NCBI GenBank assembly: GCA_003242315.1
Contig: QGUY01000111.1
Location: 1-12,180, forward strand
DNA from: Bacteroidota bacterium
GTDB lineage: Bacteria > Bacteroidota > Bacteroidia > Cytophagales > Cyclobacteriaceae
DNA: 12,180 nucleotides
Direction of reading: 5' to 3'
A program made the position numbers and the translations under genes. The stretch's first letter is position 1. Each line of letters starts with the position of its first letter. The notes under the pieces are model-generated. The model was not told where the DNA came from, did no database searches, and worked only from the letters and a program-made list of their open reading frames with translations. Below, piece after piece: positions 1 through 6,247 of this stretch.

Positions 1-813
1 ATTTTGAATAAACCGGAGGCGGTTGTTAATGCCACCCGTTATCGGTTCAAAGTCGTGAATAGAAAACGCATAGGGCCAGAGAAAGCCATCCCAGCCTACA
101 AGATCCATCGGACTAAAATCGTAATGGTAGCTGTGAAGGAAACCCTGCTTCTTGATCCTGATGAGCCACTCACGCTGTGACGTGTCAGTGACAAGTTCTT
201 CAGGAGGCCTGATGTCGCGTTCACAGTATGGCGAATGCTCGAGGAGCTGACCCAGCTCGTTCCGATAGCGTCGAACGGTTTCGATGGGAGATGCTGATTC
301 AATAATGAGTAGTCGGAGCGGGCCTTCGCCAAACTCTATCCGGTAGATGACCGTACGCGGAATAACGACATAATCGCCTTTACGAAAGGTTAGCTTCCCA
401 AACGGAGAGTAGAGTACACCTTCACCATCGTGAACGAAAAGCACTTCATCGCCTTCCGCATTCTTGTAGAAGTAATCCATGCTGCGCCTTGCCGGAGCGC
501 AGATGGAAATCGCGCAATCGGCATTTGCCAGCAAGACCTTTCGCGCTGACAAGTAGTCGTCGCCAGTAGTCTCGACGCCGGAAGTATTGAGATGTGTATG
601 ACGAAGACCGTAGTTTGTGATCAGGCGGGGCCCATACGGTACTGACTCTCCTATAGCACGCACCCGCGTAGGTGGGTTGATGTGGTAGAGGATTGAATAA
701 ATCCCGGAGAATCCCTTCGAGCTGACCACCTCTTCGCGGTACAGGCTATTATCCGGTTGGCGAAATTGGGTATGCCGTTTTGGCGGCACACGACCGAGTC
801 GATAGTAGTACAT
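1..813 (-). CDS. hmgA: Homogentisate 1,2-dioxygenase, partial (C-terminus beyond window; probable frameshift near the edge)
   Basis: This enzyme opens the aromatic ring of homogentisate to maleylacetoacetate in tyrosine and phenylalanine breakdown, using Fe(II) and O2 in the cytoplasm. The visible 271 codons start MYYYRLGRVPPKRHTQFRQP, the typical bacterial start of the family, and continue with YFYKNAEGDEVLFVHDGEG (cupin strand), GDYVVIPR, GQLLEHSPYCERD, and GWDGFLWPYAFSIHDFEPITG. Family members are about 385 residues, so roughly 115 residues, including the iron ligands, lie outside the window. After ITG the family has the invariant HQPPPVHQ block. Here the open frame reads NNRLRFIQ, while QPPPV is encoded in a neighbouring frame at 25-11, so one base appears to be missing between 37 and 26. 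The start at 813 fits the family N-terminus. It lies 63 bases after the S41 peptidase gene on the same strand, so the two may share a transcript, though their functions are unrelated. The gap holds an inverted repeat that may control this gene. Confidence 0.9.
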   Translation of the reverse strand, partial: MYYYRLGRVPPKRHTQFRQPDNSLYREEVVSSKGFSGIYSILYHINPPTRVRAIGESVPYGPRLITNYGLRHTHLNTSGVETTGDDYLSARKVLLANADCAISICAPARRSMDYFYKNAEGDEVLFVHDGEGVLYSPFGKLTFRKGDYVVIPRTVIYRIEFGEGPLRLLIIESASPIETVRRYRNELGQLLEHSPYCERDIRPPEELVTDTSQREWLIRIKKQGFLHSYHYDFSPMDLVGWDGFLWPYAFSIHDFEPITGGINNRLRFIQN

Positions 814-818
814 AACGT

Positions 819-862
819 TCAGGTTAATAATGCTTCAAGTTAAGCAATCGGCCTTAACCTGA
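819..862 (-). repeat. Nested inverted repeat directly upstream of hmgA (operator or leader hairpin)
   Basis: A perfect 9-base outer inverted repeat (TTAACCTGA / TCAGGTTAA, at 854-862 and 819-827) encloses a perfect 5-base inner repeat (TGCTT at 831-835, AAGCA at 842-846) with a 6-base loop. It ends five bases before the hmgA ATG. There is no T-run after it, so it does not look like an intrinsic terminator. It could be a repressor operator for tyrosine breakdown genes or an RNA hairpin that hides the start site. The structure is read directly from the sequence; the role is inference. Confidence 0.6.
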
Positions 863-876
863 CGAGTCGCCCGGCG

Positions 877-2490
877 TTACATGTTCATGCGATCCATCTC
901 AGGCGCCCTGTCGAACAACCTGAGTGCCTGCTGAAGAATTTCATTCGTTTCGTTGAAGATCGGATAATATCCGTCGTTCTTCCAGACGCCCTTGGCAATC
1001 TGTGCTTTCAGGTGGATTTGGAACAGGCGCTTCTTTTTCCGAAGCTCAGCATAGTCGGGACGCGCTTTGTTGCGCACGCCAACCTGCACAAGCTCTTCCA
1101 GCATTTGATCTGTTACGACAAAGTTTCGCCGGTAATTCTCATACCCCATATCCTCGAGTTCCTTTTTATGCTTTTCAGCATAGTAGAAGGCATACTCGAA
1201 AATTGCATACGTCGAATACAGCTCGTTGAGGTAATGGCTGTTCAGCGAAGTGTCCAACGGAACGAAATAGTCGGGCATGATTCCTCCACCGCCATAGACA
1301 GACCGCCCTTTAAGTGTCAGATATTTGAGCGAGTCATTCAGATGAATGCTGTCGGCATGGAAGAACTCTCCGTGATTATACCTGCTGATGATGTCGCGGG
1401 CATAGGCCTGCTCATCATCATAGGGTTTTTGAATGGAACGACCACTTGGTGTATAGTATCTCGATATGGTAAGTCGTATTTCAGAGCCGTCACTCAAGTC
1501 GAAGGGACTTTGCACGAGTCCCTTTCCGAAGCTGCGTCTTCCTACGATGAGTGCGCGGTCATTATCCTGCAATGCTCCGGCTACGATTTCAGATGCCGAG
1601 GCGCTGCCTTCGTTTACCAGAACGATAAGATCGCCATTCTCAAAGCTGCCGCGTGATGTCGCGTTGGCCGACTGATCATAGCGGCTGTTGTTTCCTTTGG
1701 TGTAAACGATGCGGCGCGATGCGGGGAGGAATTCATCCGCGATGTCGATCGCGATGTTCAGGTAACCTCCCGGATTACCCTGCAGGTCGAAGACAAGTTT
1801 CTTCATCCCCTGCTCTTTGAGTTTGCGAATTGCCTTCGTAAACTCATCGTATGTCGTTGCGGCGAACCGGCTCACCTTGATATAGCCGATCTCATCGTCG
1901 ATCATATACGCGGCGTCGACCGAATACTGCGGAATCTTGTCGCGGACGATGTTAAACACGAGTTCCTGTTTACCGCGAAGGATACCCACTTCGACCTCGG
2001 TGCCTTTGGGGCCCTTCAGGTACCGCATGACATCTTCGTTGGTGATCCCTATCCCACCGACATTCATTGTGTCGACGCGGATGATCTTATCCCCTGAAAG
2101 TATGCCGACCGCCTCGGACGGTCCGCCGCTCAGGGGTGACACCACGACGATGGTGTCGTTGAAAATCCGGAATTCGATCCCGATGCCGTCAAAGTTGCCG
2201 CGCAGATCTTCGTTGGCGCGTTCGCGATCCCTGGCCGGAATGTAGGCCGAGTGCGGATCGAGTTTCGACAACATATCCTGGATCGTCTCCTCGACGAGAT
2301 CGTGTGTATTCACCTCGTCTACGTACGACTCCTTAATTTGTGTAAGTACCTCCCGGAATTTCCTGACCTCCGGGTCGACGTCCGTGTCGTCTCTTTTTCC
2401 GAAAGTGGCGCCAACGAGTATCCCTGCCGCCAAGCCCGCAAAAAGGACGAACGGAAGCCGGATTTGACTCTTCGTATTCGAAATCTCCAT
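877..2490 (-). CDS. Carboxy-terminal processing protease, S41 family, membrane-anchored
   Basis: This is a serine protease of the CtpA/Tsp family, which trims or degrades envelope proteins from their C-terminal ends. Residues 11-30 form a single hydrophobic segment after a short charged stretch, so the protein is exported and probably stays anchored in the inner membrane. A PDZ domain lies at about 95-180 (GNFDGIGIEF, LSGDKIIRVD). The catalytic S41 domain follows at about 195-350, with DLQGNPGGYL at 235-244, GSASASE with the likely nucleophile Ser298, Asp309, and SFGKGLVQ with the general-base Lys323. The spacing (Ser+11 Asp, Ser+25 Lys) matches E. coli Tsp. The last 180 residues are a charged helical extension common in Bacteroidota members. 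At 537 residues the length is normal and the gene is intact. It is divergent from the hemerythrin-type gene and is followed by hmgA. I give no symbol because this phylum has several S41 paralogues. Confidence 0.95.
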   Translation of the reverse strand: MEISNTKSQIRLPFVLFAGLAAGILVGATFGKRDDTDVDPEVRKFREVLTQIKESYVDEVNTHDLVEETIQDMLSKLDPHSAYIPARDRERANEDLRGNFDGIGIEFRIFNDTIVVVSPLSGGPSEAVGILSGDKIIRVDTMNVGGIGITNEDVMRYLKGPKGTEVEVGILRGKQELVFNIVRDKIPQYSVDAAYMIDDEIGYIKVSRFAATTYDEFTKAIRKLKEQGMKKLVFDLQGNPGGYLNIAIDIADEFLPASRRIVYTKGNNSRYDQSANATSRGSFENGDLIVLVNEGSASASEIVAGALQDNDRALIVGRRSFGKGLVQSPFDLSDGSEIRLTISRYYTPSGRSIQKPYDDEQAYARDIISRYNHGEFFHADSIHLNDSLKYLTLKGRSVYGGGGIMPDYFVPLDTSLNSHYLNELYSTYAIFEYAFYYAEKHKKELEDMGYENYRRNFVVTDQMLEELVQVGVRNKARPDYAELRKKKRLFQIHLKAQIAKGVWKNDGYYPIFNETNEILQQALRLFDRAPEMDRMNM

Positions 2491-2534
2491 ACGCCAATAA
2501 TGCCGTTCTGTTTAATAATCAACGAAATCGTCCG

Positions 2535-2568
2535 CAAATTCATTCTTTGCAGCACCCATCGCGCCAAA
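2535..2568 (-). promoter_or_regulatory. Candidate promoter of the S41 peptidase gene
   Basis: Read on the minus strand, TTTG (2568-2565) is followed after 22 bases by TGAATTTG (2542-2535). The second box has one mismatch to the Bacteroidota -7 consensus TAnnTTTG, and the first is a good -33 box. Transcription would start about 35-40 bases before the ATG at 2490. This is a motif match only. Confidence 0.35.
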
Positions 2569-2662
2569 AATCAAAAATAGTCGATGCCATAATGGAAAAA
2601 GACAAAAATCAGACAGAATTCATTTGGCTATGATTAACCGCATAAATTTTAAAGCGATTGCC

Positions 2663-2670
2663 TATCTTTA
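2663..2670 (+). promoter_or_regulatory. Candidate -7 box before the hemerythrin-domain gene
   Basis: TATCTTTA matches seven of eight positions of TAnnTTTG on a plausible strand, 11 bases before the ATG at 2682. There is no TTG box at the expected distance, and the leader would be only a few bases long, so this is weak. The 191-base gap between 2490 and 2682 must hold the start signals of both divergent genes; I see no other clear element in it. Confidence 0.3.
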
Positions 2671-2681
2671 CCCGTTGCAGT

Positions 2682-3437
2682 ATGGAAAAATCGGCCTTCA
2701 GGGAAAAGAGCATCAGCGAATTGGTAGACGAGAACTACGTACACGGCTACGTGCTTTACTACCTGGGTGTGCGGTTCTACGAATATTCCGGGCAAACCCT
2801 CGAACAGGTCTGCCGGGAGCGCAATCTTAAGCTCGACCAGGTAATTCGGGAACTGGAGTCACCTACCCTACTCCAGGAGGCTCAACTGCCGCTGGTCGAC
2901 TATCCCCTTGACCTTATTATCCAGTACCTGAAGCATGCGCACTTTCTGTTTATAAAGCATAAGCTGCCCTACATCGGTCGGCTTGTCGAGTCGTTCAAGG
3001 CCAACCACCCTGACTACATCCATTTGGAAAAAGACCTGAAGCTGGTGTTCCCCCTGTTTGTGGAAGATTTCATCGAACACATCTACGAAGAGGAAGACAC
3101 CCTGTTTAGTTACATCCGGCTCTTGGAACGAGCGCTGAAGGGCAAGGCAAATCCTTCCCGACTGTACTACGAGCTGGAGAAGAATTCCATCCACAAGCTT
3201 TCTGTTGAGCACGAAGCGCACGACGACGAAATGGAAGGCATCCGGAGGATCACAAACGACTACACACTTGATCGCAGTGCCCCCCTGCACATCCGGGTAA
3301 TCTTCCAGGAACTGCAGGAATTCGAGAAAAGTCTCATCACACACGCACGGATTGAAAACGAAATCCTGTTCCCAAAGGCGATGGCATTGGAAAACAGGGT
3401 GAAGCAACTCTTTTTTGAAAAGACCCGCTTCAACTGA
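2682..3437 (+). CDS. Hemerythrin-domain di-iron protein, RIC/YtfE/ScdA-like, with a cysteine-less N-terminal domain
   Basis: The protein (251 residues) aligns along its length with the repair-of-iron-centres family (E. coli YtfE, S. aureus ScdA), cytoplasmic di-iron proteins tied to recovery of iron-sulfur clusters after nitrosative or oxidative damage. Residues 8-60 match the ScdA_N domain (SISELV, then LGVRFYEYSGQTLEQVCRER), but the Cys-Cys pair of the family (YtfE Cys30-Cys31) is replaced by Tyr33-Glu34. The four-helix hemerythrin part keeps His109, His133-x3-Glu137, His177 and His221-x3-Glu225, matching YtfE His105, His129/Glu133, His160 and His204/Glu208. His85 or His87 probably supplies the first ligand, but the register there is uncertain. 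I chose ATG 2682 because a TTG further upstream at 2658 would run through the likely promoter box. The next gene begins eight bases after the stop, so the two are probably co-transcribed. The fold call is secure; a true RIC function is unproven given the missing cysteines. Confidence 0.82.
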   Translation: MEKSAFREKSISELVDENYVHGYVLYYLGVRFYEYSGQTLEQVCRERNLKLDQVIRELESPTLLQEAQLPLVDYPLDLIIQYLKHAHFLFIKHKLPYIGRLVESFKANHPDYIHLEKDLKLVFPLFVEDFIEHIYEEEDTLFSYIRLLERALKGKANPSRLYYELEKNSIHKLSVEHEAHDDEMEGIRRITNDYTLDRSAPLHIRVIFQELQEFEKSLITHARIENEILFPKAMALENRVKQLFFEKTRFN

Positions 3438-3445
3438 AATCCGTA

Positions 3446-3988
3446 ATGCGACAAGTCCTCCTTAATCTTGCGATCACGATCGATGGCCTTATTGCCGGCC
3501 CTAACGGCGAGTACGATTGGTGCCTGACGGACAACGATTACGGACTTACTGCCCTCAACAAGCGCGTTGATACTTTCATTATGGGTCGAAAGACCTGGGA
3601 AGTTGCGCAACAGTATTTCGCAAATGGATCGACGGATGGGTCATCTGACTCGACCATCATCGTGTTCTCGCGAACACTCAAGGAAGCTCCGTCTGGCAAT
3701 GTCCGCATCGTTAGCGAGGATCCCGTCTCCTACGTGAGGGAATTGAAGCGGCAACCCGGAAAGGACATCTGGTTATACGGCGGCGGTGAAATTGTCGCGG
3801 CGTTTCAAAAAGCAAACGTCATCGATGAAATGCACCTGTCCGTTCATCCCCTCCTCCTGGGTGACGGCATTCCGCTGTTCGGGAAAAGCGACCGCATACC
3901 CTTCGAACTGGTGGAATCCATTCCTTATCCCAGCGGCCTGGTGCAGTTAATATATCGGAGAAAGAACCCCGGCCCTTGGGACGACTGA
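3446..3988 (+). CDS. Dihydrofolate reductase-family protein (RibD C-terminal-like reductase)
   Basis: This 180-residue protein has the DHFR/RibD reductase fold seen in stand-alone YwjB/YyaP-type proteins. The features are the N-terminal strand MRQVLLNLAITIDGLIAGPN with the ITIDGxIA motif, IMGRKTWE at 45-52 (the conserved MGRxTWE turn), IIVFSRTL at 71-78, and IWLYGGGEIVAAF at 108-120 (the glycine-rich NADPH-binding loop), followed by the DEMHLSVHPLLLGDGIPLF strand pair. Such proteins presumably use NADPH, but their substrate is generally unknown. There is no deaminase domain and no riboflavin gene nearby, so a role as RibD in riboflavin synthesis is not supported, and it is not a classical FolA. 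The gene sits between the hemerythrin-type gene and ruvX. Its last 13 bases overlap the ruvX start, so it is almost certainly in one transcript with them. Confidence 0.88.
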   Translation: MRQVLLNLAITIDGLIAGPNGEYDWCLTDNDYGLTALNKRVDTFIMGRKTWEVAQQYFANGSTDGSSDSTIIVFSRTLKEAPSGNVRIVSEDPVSYVRELKRQPGKDIWLYGGGEIVAAFQKANVIDEMHLSVHPLLLGDGIPLFGKSDRIPFELVESIPYPSGLVQLIYRRKNPGPWDD

Positions 3989-4395
3989 TCGGCATAGACT
4001 ACGGACTAAAGCGTACCGGGCTCGCGGTCACCGACCCTTTGCGCATTATCTCGACTCCACTCGAGACCGTCGCGACAACGGAACTCCTTTCTTTTCTCAA
4101 GTCGTACCTTGCCCGGGAATCCGTCGACGCCTTTGTCGTCGGCATGCCACGGACCATGTCCGATGCCGACTCACCCGTGGCCCCGCAGATAAGAAAATTC
4201 GTGGAGCAGCTGCAGCAGACCTTTCCTGACAAGACCGTCCACCTCGCTGACGAGCGGTTCACGAGCTCGCTGGCAAAGCACGCGCAGATTGCGGGAGGCA
4301 TGAAGAAGAAAGACCGTCGTGACAAGGCCAACCTCGATAAAATCAGCGCCACTATTATCCTGCAAGGTTTCCTGGAATCAGGCCGGGGTGGATAA
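3976..4395 (+). CDS. ruvX: RuvX/YqgF, RNase H-fold nuclease (putative Holliday junction resolvase / pre-16S rRNA nuclease)
   Basis: YqgF-family proteins are small RNase H-fold nucleases, described as Holliday junction resolvases and in E. coli as required for 16S rRNA 5' end processing. The acidic active-site set is visible: Asp8 in LIGIDYGLKRTGLA, Glu93 in ADERFTS, and Asp121 in the segment LDKISATIILQ. FVVGMPRTMSD at 53-63 is the usual VVGxP strand. The 139 residues match the family length. The start is TTG at 3976: it gives MGRLIGIDYG, the standard N-terminus, and no ATG is available before the Asp8 strand. The start lies inside the previous gene (13-base overlap), which suggests translational coupling. 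The deformylase gene follows after 68 bases. Confidence 0.93.
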   Translation: MGRLIGIDYGLKRTGLAVTDPLRIISTPLETVATTELLSFLKSYLARESVDAFVVGMPRTMSDADSPVAPQIRKFVEQLQQTFPDKTVHLADERFTSSLAKHAQIAGGMKKKDRRDKANLDKISATIILQGFLESGRGG

Positions 4396-4418
4396 CCGTT
4401 CCCGCACCGTTCGGATTT

Positions 4419-4426
4419 TATCTTTG
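4419..4426 (+). promoter_or_regulatory. Candidate -7 box upstream of def
   Basis: TATCTTTG is a perfect match to the Bacteroidota -7 consensus TAnnTTTG, 37 bases before the def ATG in the 68-base gap after ruvX. A good TTG -33 box is lacking (only a GTT near 4398). It may give def its own transcript in addition to read-through from ruvX. Confidence 0.45.
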
Positions 4427-4463
4427 CGAATATGCGTTACCTTTGGCGGAAGACTGAAAAAAC

Positions 4464-5012
4464 ATGATTTACCCCATTGTACTATACGGAGACCCCGTAC
4501 TTCGGCAGCCTACTACCGAAATTGCTCATGGCACGGATCTGAAGGAACTCATCCGCGATATGTTTGAGACGATGGAGCACGCGCAGGGTATAGGCCTCGC
4601 CGCACCCCAGATCGGCAAATCGATCCGTCTTTTTGTCGTTGACGGAACAGGGTTGGAAGACGAGCCGGGGATGGAAGGTTTCCGGAAGGCCTTTGTCAAC
4701 CCCGTAATGCTGGAGGAGTTAGGCAACGATTGGGAATGCGAGGAAGGCTGCCTCAGTATCCCGAACATTCGCGAACCCGTTGCCAGGAGGGAAAAGTTGC
4801 GCATACGCTACTATGACGAAGATTGGAATCTCCACGAAGAGGAGTACGACGGCATGAAGGCGCGGATCATCCAGCACGAGTATGATCACATTGAGGGCAA
4901 GCTGTTCATTGACTATCTCACGCCCCTGAAAAAGCGACTCCTGAAGAGCAAACTTTCCGATATTTCCAGGGGGAAGGTCGATACTGAATACCGCATCAAA
5001 TACAAAGTGTGA
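4464..5012 (+). CDS. def: Peptide deformylase
   Basis: This metalloenzyme removes the formyl group from the initiator methionine of new proteins at the ribosome. All three family motifs are present: GIGLAAPQIG at 42-51, EGCLS at 94-98, and QHEYDHIEG at 137-145. The metal is held by Cys96, His138 and His142, with Glu139 as the catalytic base. The length of 182 residues is normal for Bacteroidota. The start MIYPIVLYGDPVLRQ is the usual family start. It follows ruvX by 68 bases and has its own promoter candidate at 4419. Its stop overlaps a GTG that opens the frame of the next gene, but the true start of that gene is probably the ATG further on. Confidence 0.97.
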   Translation: MIYPIVLYGDPVLRQPTTEIAHGTDLKELIRDMFETMEHAQGIGLAAPQIGKSIRLFVVDGTGLEDEPGMEGFRKAFVNPVMLEELGNDWECEEGCLSIPNIREPVARREKLRIRYYDEDWNLHEEEYDGMKARIIQHEYDHIEGKLFIDYLTPLKKRLLKSKLSDISRGKVDTEYRIKYKV

Positions 5013-5047
5013 CCCGGGCGTTCCCCGCCGCCGGACCTGCCGCACCT

Positions 5048-6190
5048 ATGAACGTTCGATCAAAGCTGCCAGACGTCGGAACAACAATCTTTACGATCAT
5101 GTCGCGCATGGCAGCCGACTATGGCGCCATCAACCTGTCGCAGGGATTCCCGGATTTTCCTGTCGACAAAAGACTCACCGCACTGGTAAGCCGCTACATG
5201 GACGAAGGCTACAACCAGTATGCGCCGATGGCCGGGCTGCCTGAACTTCTCGAAACTATCGGATCGGTGGTCAGCCGCACTTACGGTTTCACACCTAACG
5301 CCGAAAAAGAAATTACCATAACCGGGGGCGCAACAGAAGCGCTGTTCTCATCCATTGCCGCCTTTGTCAACCGCGACGAGGAGGTCATCATGTTTGACCC
5401 TTCCTATGACTTGTATGACCCGGCCGTCCGACTCTGCGGAGGCAGACCCGTGCGTATTACGCTGAGGCCACCCGACTTTGCCATCGACTGGGATCTCGTT
5501 GAGAAGTCGATCACCCCGACAACCCGGATGATCATGATCAACACGCCTCACAACCCGACCGGACGAATCTACACGCCGGAGGACCTTCAGGCGCTGGAAC
5601 GGCTCGCGCTGCGGTACGGTTTGATCGTATTAAGCGACGAGGCGTATGAGCGCATTATCTTCGATGGCGCTCGACACGAAAGCGTTTTGCACTACCCTGC
5701 GTTGCGGTCGCAGAGCGTCGGGGTTTTTTCTTTCGGAAAGACCTTCCACGCCACCGGATGGAAAATCGGGTACACAGTCGCGCCAGAAGTGCTCACCCAT
5801 GAAATTCGAAGGACGCATCAGTTCATCACATTCAGCATCAATACACCCATCCAGAAGGCTTTATCGGAATACCTCAAGGATGAGTCGAACTACAATTCGA
5901 TAGGAACATTCTACCAAAAGAAGCGCGACTTCTTCCTTGAACAACTCCGGGGATCGTCGTTTGAGCCCATTCCGAGTCACGGTACATACTTCCAGCTTGT
6001 GTCGTACAAAGCACTTTCAAACAAGCCGGAAATGGATATGGCGGTGGAAATGACGCAAAAGCACAAGGTCGCCTGCATCCCCGTCTCCGTATTTTATAAG
6101 GACCAGTTGAACCAGCAGTTGTTGCGATTTTGTTTTGCTAAGAAGGATGAGACGCTCGCAGAAGCCGGCAGGATACTGCGTGGCCTGTAG
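5048..6190 (+). CDS. PLP-dependent aminotransferase, methionine/glutamine transaminase type (YbdL-like)
   Basis: This is a fold-type I aminotransferase close to E. coli YbdL and the kynurenine/glutamine transaminase group, which prefer methionine, glutamine and aromatic amino acids. Visible motifs are SKLPDVGTTIFTIMS and INLSQGFPDFP at the N-terminus (diagnostic for the group), ITGGATEALF near 91-100 (cofactor phosphate region), NPTG at 169-172, SDEAY at 196-200, SFGKTFHATGWKIG with the Schiff-base Lys231, and Arg360 in LLRFCF for the substrate carboxylate. The protein is 380 residues, full length. The frame is open back to a GTG at 5009 that overlaps the def stop, but the added 13 residues are Ala/Pro-rich and unlike the family, so I prefer ATG 5048. 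The omega-amidase gene follows after 57 bases, which supports use of glutamine as amino donor, for example to convert 4-methylthio-2-oxobutanoate to methionine. That substrate choice is inferred. Confidence 0.92.
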   Translation: MNVRSKLPDVGTTIFTIMSRMAADYGAINLSQGFPDFPVDKRLTALVSRYMDEGYNQYAPMAGLPELLETIGSVVSRTYGFTPNAEKEITITGGATEALFSSIAAFVNRDEEVIMFDPSYDLYDPAVRLCGGRPVRITLRPPDFAIDWDLVEKSITPTTRMIMINTPHNPTGRIYTPEDLQALERLALRYGLIVLSDEAYERIIFDGARHESVLHYPALRSQSVGVFSFGKTFHATGWKIGYTVAPEVLTHEIRRTHQFITFSINTPIQKALSEYLKDESNYNSIGTFYQKKRDFFLEQLRGSSFEPIPSHGTYFQLVSYKALSNKPEMDMAVEMTQKHKVACIPVSVFYKDQLNQQLLRFCFAKKDETLAEAGRILRGL

Positions 6191-6247
6191 TAACATCCAA
6201 AGGATGGGTAGGTTTCTTCTTCTCATTTGTTTTATTTGCGCCGAACT

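Noticed and set aside
1012..1656. 214-codon frame on the plus strand
   Set aside because: It lies entirely antisense within the S41 peptidase gene, whose motifs are unambiguous; the translated text shows no family features.
2658..2681. Upstream TTG start for the hemerythrin-type protein
   Set aside because: It would place the promoter-like box inside the coding region and add residues unlike the family; ATG 2682 fits better.
2868..3407. 179-codon frame on the minus strand
   Set aside because: Antisense shadow of the hemerythrin-type gene; low-complexity repeats of codon complements, no recognisable domain.
5009..5047. GTG start for the aminotransferase overlapping the def stop
   Set aside because: The extra Ala/Pro-rich residues are not found in the family; ATG 5048 gives the standard N-terminus. 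Coupled start at GTG cannot be fully excluded.
6194..6206. CATCC-AAA-GGATG hairpin after the aminotransferase
   Set aside because: Five base pairs with a three-base loop and no clean T-run; too weak to call a terminator.
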